A stretch of 64,000 nt of DNA from an uncultured Bacteroidales bacterium (lineage in GTDB: Bacteria; Bacteroidota; Bacteroidia; Bacteroidales; Paludibacteraceae). The position numbers and the translations under genes were made by a program. Below, piece by piece: positions 38,551 to 46,609 of this stretch. The stretch lies in the NCBI GenBank assembly GCA_903911085.1, contig CAIWCC010000125.1:1-64000 (forward strand), read 5' to 3'. The notes beneath the pieces are model-generated. The model saw nothing but the letters and a program-made list of their open reading frames with translations, had not been told where the DNA came from and did no database searches. Numbering within the stretch: the first letter of the stretch is position 1; each line of letters opens with the position of its first letter.

Positions 38551-40431
38551 TTATTTTATGATTACTTTTCTCACATATCTTTTAACTCCGTTTTGTATAA
38601 CAACTGTAAAAACACCATTTAAGGTAAGTGGTATCTCAATTGTACTCGAAGCAGCTTTTTTATTTACAATTAATTGACCAACAGTAGAATAAATTCTAAC
38701 AAAAATTTTGTCAGTGACATTGCTAATCATTAATTTGCGATTCAACAGTTTTACAATAGGCGCATTCGAATCCTTAACAGTTGATATTTCAGTCGGTGGA
38801 GTAGTTGACAAAGCTTTATAACTAGTAATGGCACTTTTTAAATAACCTGCACGCACGGCAGAAGAAGTAACAACATCTCCTTTGACAACAGCAATGGGTT
38901 TGGTATAAAGATACCAATGACCAGTACTAAGTCCTTTGCCATTAATTTGGTAGGCGAAAGAAACTCCAGGAGTTGTAGAACTAAGCACTACACCTTGGGT
39001 TGTTTCATTCATTACCGGTTTTACAGCTGTTAGTTGGGTTCCTCCAGGCCAAAACATTTCACGACATTCTAACTCCGTTTTTTTCCAAAGTGCATTGTAA
39101 TTGTCATCCCATGTATTGTAAGCATTCCTTAAACGTGCAATGTCAGCTGCATAGGCTGGATTATTTATTTGATTATCAACCTCGTGAGGGTCAGTTTCTA
39201 CATCGTAAAATTCTTCAATCGGACGAGGTTTTTTGAACCAAAGTTTTTGCACATCATTTAAACCGCCACTATTTAGCAACTCAATCATTCGTTGCATCGT
39301 TGGTATCTGAAGGCGGTACGAATTGTTTAGATAATTGGCAATTTCGGGCATATAATTACGAATATATCGGAATTTTGCGTCGCGTACTGATCCCATTTTA
39401 TCAATCACTTCGTCAAATCTATTACGCGCACCAAACACATAATCACGCACTGGCGTGTCATAAGTACCTAAAAATGTTTGTCCATGCATGTATGTGGGTG
39501 GCTGTATGCCTGCTAGTGAAAGAATGCTGGCCGGAATATCCACAAAAGAACAGAGGCGATTTTCAACTTCCCCTTTTCGATAACCATCCGGATATCGAAT
39601 CATAAAGGGTACATGCGTTCCACTTTCATAAAGTGCTCGTTTGCCACGTGGCATGGGGCCGCCATTGTCGGAATAGAAAATAATAATGGTATTATCCAAC
39701 AAACCAGCATTTTTCACTTCATCAATCAAAGCTTGTGCTTGCTTATCCATCTCATTGATATTGCTATATAAAACAGCCATATCGTGACGAACAATTGGAT
39801 CTTCGGGATAATAAGGTGGCAATACAATTTTAGAAGGATCCACTACCAAAGGTAAATTTGTTCGCAGCCAAATTTGTGATTCATGGGTAATACCAAGATT
39901 AACAACAGAGAAAAACGGTTTGTATGTGGGTCTGTTTTTCCAATGTGCAGTTCCACCATTCACATCCCATGCAGTTTGTGGCGGATTAAACTGATAATCT
40001 GTTTTTGAATTATTTGTACAATAATAACCTGCTGCCCGCAAGTATTCAGTAAAACATTTTACACCTTCGGGCAGAACTACCTCATACGGCAAAACACCAG
40101 CAGGAAAATTACCGGCACTAGTAAGTGGATCTCCTAAAACCCGATGTTGATTGGCGCCAATAGCACTAGGGTACATCCCGGTTATTAATGCCGCACGACT
40201 AGGTGCACTAACCCCCACGGTACAATACATTCGATTATAAAGAACAGCTTCTGTTGCAAATTTATCGAGATTTGGCGTTAGGGCAACTTTATCGCCATAA
40301 CATCCTAAAAAAGGAGAAATATCCTCGCAAACTATGCAAAGTATATTATAAGGTTTCTTTTCTGCAATTTGGGCAGCAAGTAAGTTGGTTGAAACTATGG
40401 GAAGTAACAAGGCAGTAAGTGATTTTTTCAT
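38551..40431 (-). CDS. Serine-type sulfatase with T9SS-like tail; paralogue of 16127-17749
   Basis: An S1 sulfatase of 626 aa from the ATG at 40431. The upstream frame to 40473 lacks a good signal peptide and lies inside the GH2 gene. Start and GH2 stop overlap as ATGA, showing translational coupling. The signal peptide ends about residue 21. The metal motif is CEDISPFLGCYGD (Glu-Asp), and the catalytic Ser75 lies in VSAPSRAALITG. The barrel is highly similar to the 16127-17749 enzyme. After about residue 545 it continues with a beta-rich tail (VRIYSTVGQLIV, LNGVFTVVIQNG, RKVIIK) that looks like a T9SS sorting domain. It is tentatively of the heparan N-sulfatase-like subgroup. Confidence 0.9.
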   Translation of the reverse strand: MKKSLTALLLPIVSTNLLAAQIAEKKPYNILCIVCEDISPFLGCYGDKVALTPNLDKFATEAVLYNRMYCTVGVSAPSRAALITGMYPSAIGANQHRVLGDPLTSAGNFPAGVLPYEVVLPEGVKCFTEYLRAAGYYCTNNSKTDYQFNPPQTAWDVNGGTAHWKNRPTYKPFFSVVNLGITHESQIWLRTNLPLVVDPSKIVLPPYYPEDPIVRHDMAVLYSNINEMDKQAQALIDEVKNAGLLDNTIIIFYSDNGGPMPRGKRALYESGTHVPFMIRYPDGYRKGEVENRLCSFVDIPASILSLAGIQPPTYMHGQTFLGTYDTPVRDYVFGARNRFDEVIDKMGSVRDAKFRYIRNYMPEIANYLNNSYRLQIPTMQRMIELLNSGGLNDVQKLWFKKPRPIEEFYDVETDPHEVDNQINNPAYAADIARLRNAYNTWDDNYNALWKKTELECREMFWPGGTQLTAVKPVMNETTQGVVLSSTTPGVSFAYQINGKGLSTGHWYLYTKPIAVVKGDVVTSSAVRAGYLKSAITSYKALSTTPPTEISTVKDSNAPIVKLLNRKLMISNVTDKIFVRIYSTVGQLIVNKKAASSTIEIPLTLNGVFTVVIQNGVKRYVRKVIIK

Positions 40432-42209
40432 TTCCCTAATTTCTTTGTATAATAATCGTACAACACAAACCAAGCTTTTTTGTACATCCCTTTATCTGAA
40501 ATAATGCCTTTACGATTCCACTCTTGTTGGTTAGTTTGATGCATACGATATGGAGATTTAAAATCGTACAATACCCAAGGAGTAGTTCCACAAAAGTTAG
40601 GAATATTATCGAACATTTCAATATGGTCTTTGTATAATTTATCTTGATATTCTTCGCTCCACGAATGTGCAACTTCGGCACTTCCATTTTGACCATAAAG
40701 CGCTTCGCAACCAAATTCGGAATAAAGAAATGGTTTTTCCAAACATACTTCCCATTTAATCGCTTTTGGTGCTGCAGGCCACGGATTGTACCAACCAAAA
40801 TACTTATTAATGGACACTACATCAACAAGATTCATTAATGGGTCAGAAAATTTTACTGTGTTAGTTGCAGCATCAAAATCTGTATTGTTAAATGCTGCGG
40901 TTATTAAACGAGTATCGTCGAGCGAGCGACACAACTTGAAATAATCAGTAAGCGCTGCATTTCGTGCCACTGATGGTTTTGTTTCGTTAGCAACACTCCA
41001 GAAGATTATGGCACAACGATTTTTATCACGCGCTATCATATCGCGTATCATTTGTTCACCCAATGCTTTTGTTTTTGGATTTGCAAAATCTATTTCCGGA
41101 CCCCATGTTGGTATTTCTTCCCAAAGTAGAATGCCCATTTCTTCGGCCATGTGCACCATAATTTCACTGGCAGGATAATGGGTTAGGCGAACAAAATTGC
41201 ACCCTAACTTTTTAGCTTCGTTCATAAGCGTTGCAGCATCACTGCTTGAGTAGGCACGACCTTGTCGTTGAGCAATTTCGTCGTGTACATTGATACCTGC
41301 CAAAAATATTTTTTTGCCATTCAGTAAAATTCTATTTCCTTTTGTTTCAATAGTCCTGAAGCCAATCTTCTCTTCAATTTGTTCTTGATTAGTAGAAATA
41401 AGAACGTTGTAAAGCTTTGGATTTTCAGGTGACCAACGTACTGGTTTTGCTGTAAATTCAACTGTGCCAAAGCCAGTAGTATCAGTGGTAATTTCTTGTT
41501 TTATATTCAATTCGGGAATCGAAACAGTTACTTTTTGCGCTTTATCTTTACCGGATAATTTCACTTTTGCAATCAACTTATTTTCAATCTTTTTTGATAA
41601 TTGCAAAGTATAATCGTGAATATAAACAGCAGGAGTTTCAACAAGTGAAACATCGCGCGTTATACCGCCATAATTCCACCAATCGTAAATTAATGTTGGT
41701 ATTTGTTCTTTTTTACGGGCACTATTTACTTCAAGCGCTACAAAATTATTTCCAGCTTTTACTTTGTCGGTAATTTCAAATTGAAAAGGCGTAAATCCAC
41801 CTTCATGTTCACCAATTTTCTGACCATTCAAGTACACTTTTGCCAAATAATTGACGGCACCAAAATGAATAAAATATCGCTTTCCAGCTATTTTTGCACA
41901 GTCAAAATCCCGTTTGTACCAAACACTGCTTTCGTAATACTTCAATTCCGGACTTTGCGAATTCCAGTCGCCAGGTACATCTAACCGCAATCCATTGCCA
42001 AACGAGTATTCTACAAATTGAGCATTTGTTTCGGGTTTTCTGTTTTGATAGATTTTTTTTGACTGCCCATTACTAAACATATCTACAATAGCATCCCACT
42101 TTCCATTCAATGACACTTGCTTACGACCGACGATATTGGTCATGGCAGTTTGAGCGGAAAGTGAAAGAACTACGATTAAAAGAAATGAAAGTGCAAGTGA
42201 TTTTCTCAT
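40428..42209 (-). CDS. GH2 beta-glucuronidase/beta-galactosidase-like enzyme
   Basis: A 593-residue secreted GH2 enzyme (signal peptide ending LSAQ, residue 20), shorter than the GH2 at 10112-12928 because it ends after the TIM barrel. The sugar-binding domain has LDVPGDWNSQSPELKYYESSVWYKR. The acid/base is Glu409 in FWSVANET and the nucleophile Glu498 in PFLYSEFGCEA. The SEFG context and short length are like beta-glucuronidases, but beta-galactosidase or another activity is possible. It is preceded by a strong hairpin at 42236-42272 and overlaps the sulfatase start by four bases. Confidence 0.9.
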   Translation of the reverse strand: MRKSLALSFLLIVVLSLSAQTAMTNIVGRKQVSLNGKWDAIVDMFSNGQSKKIYQNRKPETNAQFVEYSFGNGLRLDVPGDWNSQSPELKYYESSVWYKRDFDCAKIAGKRYFIHFGAVNYLAKVYLNGQKIGEHEGGFTPFQFEITDKVKAGNNFVALEVNSARKKEQIPTLIYDWWNYGGITRDVSLVETPAVYIHDYTLQLSKKIENKLIAKVKLSGKDKAQKVTVSIPELNIKQEITTDTTGFGTVEFTAKPVRWSPENPKLYNVLISTNQEQIEEKIGFRTIETKGNRILLNGKKIFLAGINVHDEIAQRQGRAYSSSDAATLMNEAKKLGCNFVRLTHYPASEIMVHMAEEMGILLWEEIPTWGPEIDFANPKTKALGEQMIRDMIARDKNRCAIIFWSVANETKPSVARNAALTDYFKLCRSLDDTRLITAAFNNTDFDAATNTVKFSDPLMNLVDVVSINKYFGWYNPWPAAPKAIKWEVCLEKPFLYSEFGCEALYGQNGSAEVAHSWSEEYQDKLYKDHIEMFDNIPNFCGTTPWVLYDFKSPYRMHQTNQQEWNRKGIISDKGMYKKAWFVLYDYYTKKLGK

Positions 42210-42235
42210 ATTGATTGAATTAACGAATCAAATAA

Positions 42236-42272
42236 AACTACAGCAATTATTCTGCTAATAATTGCTGTAGTT
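42236..42272 (-). terminator. Perfect 16-bp hairpin terminator after GH29
   Basis: AACTACAGCAATTATT (42236-42251) and AATAATTGCTGTAGTT (42257-42272) are exact inverted arms with a 5-nt loop. On the - strand the hairpin is followed by TTTTATTTG, a T-rich run, as in a Rho-independent terminator. It stands between the GH29 stop (42286) and the GH2 start (42209). The TTTATTTG right after it (42236-42229) also resembles a -7 box, so it may separate two units or attenuate read-through. Confidence 0.75.
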
Positions 42273-42285
42273 AGTTTACATAGTT

Positions 42286-43974
42286 TTATTGATAAATCGT
42301 AATTTCATTTATCGCAGGAGCTGCTTTGGCATTTTCAAGAATAACTTTAAATTTCTGAGCTACAACTGGTTTAAAGGATTTAGTAAGGCCGGTCCCATCA
42401 GTTTCACCCTTAAAAATTGTTTTCCACTCAGTTTCCTGAAGATATTGAAGTTCGTGCTTTTGTATAATTCCGTCCCAAATATTCCACGGTTCAACCAATG
42501 CTAAACATTGAATTGAAGTGGGTGTTCCGAGGTCAATCTCAAGTGTAGCAGACCTTGCTTCTTTTGCTGCTCTCCAACCTCCGTTAGGAATACCATCTGT
42601 CAATTTAACTACCTTAGTTGAATCATTCGAGGAGCTTACAATAAGCTTTTTACCTAAAGATGGTATTGAAGCAACAATCGGTTCTCCATCAAACTGAATT
42701 GCTATCACTGAAACTATTTTATCAGGTGCATAGTTTGGTAACTGAATAACTGATCTTCCTTTTTCTGCACTAACTTTAAGTGAGTTATTTTTATCGGCTA
42801 ACAAATATGCTTTTTTGATTTTATTACCAAGCGAAACAATTAATTTTCCATTTGTAGGCCAGTCATACACATGAAGGTAAATAGTTTGTCCTTTGCGAGT
42901 AGCGCGTCCACTAGGAAAATACGGAAATGGCGAAGCCTGTGTTTCATAAACTGATTCACCATTTATTTTAAGCCAACCACCAATTTCGCGTAGATTTTGT
43001 TGGCACACTTCTGGAATTATTCCGTATTGATTTGGTCCTACATTCAACAGGAAATTTCCACCCTTACTTACAATATCAATCAGTTTATGAAGTAAATCAG
43101 TTGTGCTTTTCCATTTTTCGTTGTAAGCATTATAACCCCAGTTATCATTCATTGTCATACATACTTCCCAGTTACGACCAGGAAAACCTGTAGCCGGAAT
43201 ATGTTGTTCGGGTGTTTCAAGGTCACCACCCATATTTGCTCCTAGGCGATTGTTCGTAATTAGATTCGGATATTTTTTAACGATATCGGCCAATTTCTGA
43301 CACATCTCTTTGGTCATGCCAGCTGGTGTATCCCACCAGAGCACAGCCACATCGCCATAGTTTTCTAGTATCTCTTTTACCTGTGGAATAGCAATGCTAT
43401 CGATGTATTTTGACATATCTCCTGTATGCGATTCGTCCCATTGTTTACCATAAAGAGCACCGCCCTTATGATGCCAATCTTGTGCTTGTGAATAATAAAA
43501 GCCTAATTTCATATTCTGTTTACGACAAGCTTCAGCCAATTCTTTGATTACATCGCGCTTAAAAGGTGTAGTATCTACAATATTAAATGTGCTGGCTTTA
43601 GAACCGTACATGGCAAAACCATCGTGATGTTTTGTAGTGATAACGATATATTTCTGACCTGCATCTTTGGCTAATTTAACCCATTCGTCGGCATTAAATT
43701 TTACGGGATTAAACTTAGTGGCTAATTGCGCATATTCGGCAACGGATATTTTAGCTGAATGCATTATCCATTCGCCATAAGTTGTATTTTCGCCCCATTT
43801 ACCAGCCGGAACTGCATACAAACCCCAGTGTATGAACATACCAAACTTGGCTTCTTTCCACCATTGCATTTTGGGGTCGTTTTGTTTTGCACCTTCATTG
43901 GTTTCTACATTTTGCGCCATCATGCTCATTGAATGCAAGATAATTGAAAGTAAAATAATTACGCTTTTTTTCAT
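42286..43974 (-). CDS. GH29 alpha-L-fucosidase with C-terminal beta and discoidin-like domains
   Basis: A 562-residue secreted GH29 enzyme (signal peptide ending MMAQ, residue 21). Barrel motifs are FGMFIHWGLYAVPAG, TTKHHDGFAMYGS and the nucleophile Asp215 in VLWWDTPAG. The acid/base region may be GGDLETPEQHIP, which fits the GH29-A (broad aryl-fucosidase) type. A beta-sandwich follows (about 350-445), and the last about 110 residues (GGWRAAKEARSATLEIDLGTP..., LVEPWN) resemble an F5/8-type domain. It differs from the GH29 at 20247-21740, so the two probably act on different fucose or L-galactose linkages. It is third in the GH16-led operon, 17 nt after the carboxylesterase. Confidence 0.92.
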   Translation of the reverse strand: MKKSVIILLSIILHSMSMMAQNVETNEGAKQNDPKMQWWKEAKFGMFIHWGLYAVPAGKWGENTTYGEWIMHSAKISVAEYAQLATKFNPVKFNADEWVKLAKDAGQKYIVITTKHHDGFAMYGSKASTFNIVDTTPFKRDVIKELAEACRKQNMKLGFYYSQAQDWHHKGGALYGKQWDESHTGDMSKYIDSIAIPQVKEILENYGDVAVLWWDTPAGMTKEMCQKLADIVKKYPNLITNNRLGANMGGDLETPEQHIPATGFPGRNWEVCMTMNDNWGYNAYNEKWKSTTDLLHKLIDIVSKGGNFLLNVGPNQYGIIPEVCQQNLREIGGWLKINGESVYETQASPFPYFPSGRATRKGQTIYLHVYDWPTNGKLIVSLGNKIKKAYLLADKNNSLKVSAEKGRSVIQLPNYAPDKIVSVIAIQFDGEPIVASIPSLGKKLIVSSSNDSTKVVKLTDGIPNGGWRAAKEARSATLEIDLGTPTSIQCLALVEPWNIWDGIIQKHELQYLQETEWKTIFKGETDGTGLTKSFKPVVAQKFKVILENAKAAPAINEITIYQ

Positions 43975-43991
43975 TTGATTTTATAGATATT

Positions 43992-45614
43992 TTATTTTTT
44001 GTATTGCTTATCTAACCATAAATACCGTTCTTTATTTATATCTGCTTCAGCACGTGAGTTTACATCGATATGCATAATCTTGAGTGAACTACCACTATTT
44101 GCAGCAGGCCATAAAGGCACTCCATGTCCATTTGGATTGCCGGTTTTGATAAAGTTTGCAAAAAAGGTCTGCATTATTTCAGAAACTTTAAAGTCTTCCG
44201 GCTGCCAATCGTACACCCGATTGGTTGGTAAGTTACCCAACGCATACTCAATCTCGGCTGAATGAACTGCACCTGTTGCTACCAGAGGTTTTGGAGCATT
44301 TACATCAGTCGATTTTATGACACCGCCGGCAAAACCAGCAACCACATTTCCCATTTCGGCTCTCATAATGGGGCGAGGGCGTTCAAAATAGTAACGGTAA
44401 ACAGGACTTTTGCAAGTTTTGATACATAAATCGGCCCATTTCCATGTACTAAAGGCAATAAACATATCGCCAGCCAAAGCCGTTGCCGATTTCACAACTT
44501 CCTCATTAGTAGACCCTGGATAGTATTTTATTGCTTCATCAGCTTTCTCACCATAAATATTTTTTAGAGCTTTTAGGTAGTTTTCGGGAGTAGGTTCGTT
44601 TTTACCTAAAATCCTGTTATATCCAGATTCTTGCGAATTCCAACCAACTAACAAAGGTACTTGCGCTTGTTCGCCAGCAACATAAATATCCGCAGCTAAC
44701 TTTGGAAAAAAATAACCATCAACAGTAATTGGAAAACGAGGTACATCTTTTTGAGAAGATAATTCCAACAATTCTTCGGCAGTCATTGCACGAAGTGATG
44801 CTAATGTTGTTTTACCAATTTTTGATACGAAATTAGTTCCAATTTCTTCGGCTATTTTTAAACTAACTGGAGGATATGTTGGTTGAATTATTGCGCCACT
44901 TTCGCCAATTGCACCAGCAATCAGATTTTTTGATATGGGAGAAGCCATTTGTGCACTTACTGAAATTGAACCTGCTGATTCACCGGCAATGGTCACTCTT
45001 TTAGGGTCGCCACCAAAGGCTGCAATATTTTGATTGACCCATTTTAGTGCAGCATTTTGATCGAGCAAAGCATAATTACCCGAACCGTGATAAGGCGATT
45101 CTTTCGTCAATTCCTGAAGAGACAACAAACCAAAAACCCCAAGTCGATAATTGACTGTTACTGCAACTATACCTTTCCGCGACATACTTTCGCCATCGTA
45201 ACGAAGTTCTGAGCCATCACCTGCTTGAAAACCGCCACCATAGAAATACACCAGAACCGATAATTTTTCGGTTGATGATTTGGCAGGTGTCCACACATTG
45301 AGGTAAAGACAATCCTCGCTAACAACATTTGAACGAAAAGACATATCGCCATAAATGGGTTTTTGCATGGCGCGCGCACCAAACTGATTGGCTTTTCGCA
45401 CACCTTCCCAATTTTTCACTGTAGCCGGAGCTTTCCAACGTAACTCACCCACAGGTGGTTGTGCAAATGGTACACCTTTGAAAATTGAGATTCCAGAACT
45501 GGAGATTCCTTCCAAAATGCCATTCACTGTTTTTACGGTTGGTAAATCGGAATTTAGCTGTGCCAATAATAAACTTGGGAAAAAAGCAAATACTAAAATA
45601 ATATTTTTTTTCAT
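43992..45614 (-). CDS. Type B carboxylesterase (COesterase family)
   Basis: A 540-residue secreted esterase of the carboxylesterase type B family (PF00135). The signal peptide ends near LLAQ (about residue 19). GVPFAQPPVGELRW, the oxyanion FYGGGFQAGDG, the nucleophile Ser213 in AGESAGS, and VHSAEIEYALGN with the catalytic His are visible. A Glu of the triad is expected around the GWNSQESGYNR segment. It would hydrolyse acyl esters of the glycan. It follows the GH16 gene by 60 nt and is 17 nt before GH29. Confidence 0.92.
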   Translation of the reverse strand: MKKNIILVFAFFPSLLLAQLNSDLPTVKTVNGILEGISSSGISIFKGVPFAQPPVGELRWKAPATVKNWEGVRKANQFGARAMQKPIYGDMSFRSNVVSEDCLYLNVWTPAKSSTEKLSVLVYFYGGGFQAGDGSELRYDGESMSRKGIVAVTVNYRLGVFGLLSLQELTKESPYHGSGNYALLDQNAALKWVNQNIAAFGGDPKRVTIAGESAGSISVSAQMASPISKNLIAGAIGESGAIIQPTYPPVSLKIAEEIGTNFVSKIGKTTLASLRAMTAEELLELSSQKDVPRFPITVDGYFFPKLAADIYVAGEQAQVPLLVGWNSQESGYNRILGKNEPTPENYLKALKNIYGEKADEAIKYYPGSTNEEVVKSATALAGDMFIAFSTWKWADLCIKTCKSPVYRYYFERPRPIMRAEMGNVVAGFAGGVIKSTDVNAPKPLVATGAVHSAEIEYALGNLPTNRVYDWQPEDFKVSEIMQTFFANFIKTGNPNGHGVPLWPAANSGSSLKIMHIDVNSRAEADINKERYLWLDKQYKK

Positions 45615-45674
45615 GGAATGAATGTGATTTAATAAGTATAAATAATTTGAAATAAAATTGCTGTGATTTATGTA

Positions 45675-46520
45675 TTACTTGTAAACCTTTACCCAGTCCA
45701 CCAGAAAATAATCGGGAAATAAGGCTGGCTTTGGTTCATTAGCCCACTTATTACCCGATAAAAATTTATCGGTACTTATTTCGCCAGTAATTAAAAGATG
45801 CCCAAGTTGATTGCAAACGCCTGCACCACCCGATGTAGACCATGTTTCCTCGCCATCCACATAAAATTTATAAACTTCGGGCGTCCAAATGAGTGTAAAA
45901 GTATGAAATCCTTCTGATATATTTAAATCATATATCGGATGTGGTATCTTTTTATGATCTTTTCCATATCCATCCCAATGAATAGCTTGATTGAGTTTAT
46001 TGCCCCAACCGAATCCTTCAAAGATATCCACTTCAGTACCATCAACGCCATCATTACCAACCTGATTTACCTGGCCTTGCATCATCCAAAAGGCAGACCA
46101 CCAGCCTTGCTTTTTAGGCAATTTACAGCGAATTTCGAATTTGCCATATAACTGTTCAAATTTCCCTTTCGAATCCAATGCTCCACAAGAATAATCTATA
46201 GAATCATTATCATCGTTTTTATTTGGAATGGCTCTTACCCTTATTACCAAATTACCATTTTCCATGTACGAATCTTCTTTGCTCCACCAGCCATCAGGGC
46301 CGTTGATATTATTTCTCCGGTTATATTCACGAGTGTTCCATTTTGATGGATCGGGAACACCAACGCCATTGAATTCATCGGAGAAAGTTAATTCCCATTT
46401 TTTTTCAATAGCAGCGGTAGATTTCTGCTCAATTTTCTGTTGGGCATTGCTGGAATTACTTATACAAACAAGATTTAATATAACTAAAAAGAGTGCTGAT
46501 GTGCGATGTTTTGAATACAT
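45675..46520 (-). CDS. GH16 endo-glycanase without sorting tail
   Basis: A 281-residue secreted GH16 enzyme from the ATG at 46520. The longer frame to 46547 gives an unlikely signal peptide. The signal peptide ends near SNAQ (about residue 27). Catalytic residues are Glu163, Asp165 and Glu168 in GTEVDIFEGFGWG. FSDEFNG, GPDGWWSKEDSY and LPKKQGWWSAFWMMQG match the twin at 30526-31644 almost domain for domain. It ends right after the catalytic domain (LVDWVKVYK), so no T9SS export is predicted. It is first in its operon behind operator copy B. The target bond (beta-1,3/1,4 glucan or galactan) is not decidable. Confidence 0.92.
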   Translation of the reverse strand: MYSKHRTSALFLVILNLVCISNSSNAQQKIEQKSTAAIEKKWELTFSDEFNGVGVPDPSKWNTREYNRRNNINGPDGWWSKEDSYMENGNLVIRVRAIPNKNDDNDSIDYSCGALDSKGKFEQLYGKFEIRCKLPKKQGWWSAFWMMQGQVNQVGNDGVDGTEVDIFEGFGWGNKLNQAIHWDGYGKDHKKIPHPIYDLNISEGFHTFTLIWTPEVYKFYVDGEETWSTSGGAGVCNQLGHLLITGEISTDKFLSGNKWANEPKPALFPDYFLVDWVKVYK

Positions 46521-46541
46521 ATTATAGCTTTTTAAAAACAA

Positions 46542-46607
46542 AAACAAAGTAACTAAAAAATTAATTACTTTGTTTGCGACAAACTGATTGTAAAATGTGA
46601 TAAACTG
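46542..46607 (-). promoter_or_regulatory. Shared direct-repeat operator, -7 box and inverted repeat (copy B)
   Basis: On + GACAAACTG (46578-46586) and GATAAACTG (46599-46607) are 21 bp apart. On - TTACTTTG (46552-46545) is the -7-like box, 25 nt away. An 11-bp perfect inverted repeat (arms 46542-46552 and 46565-46575, 12-nt spacer) overlaps the box. The operator ends 2 nt past the stop of the preceding gene (46610) and lies 58 nt upstream of the GH16 start, as in copy A. Confidence 0.7.
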
Positions 46608-46609
46608 CT

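Noticed and set aside
40432-40473. Longer sulfatase start at 40473
   Set aside because: It lies inside the GH2 gene and precedes a full signal peptide that begins at 40431, which also gives the ATGA stop-start overlap.
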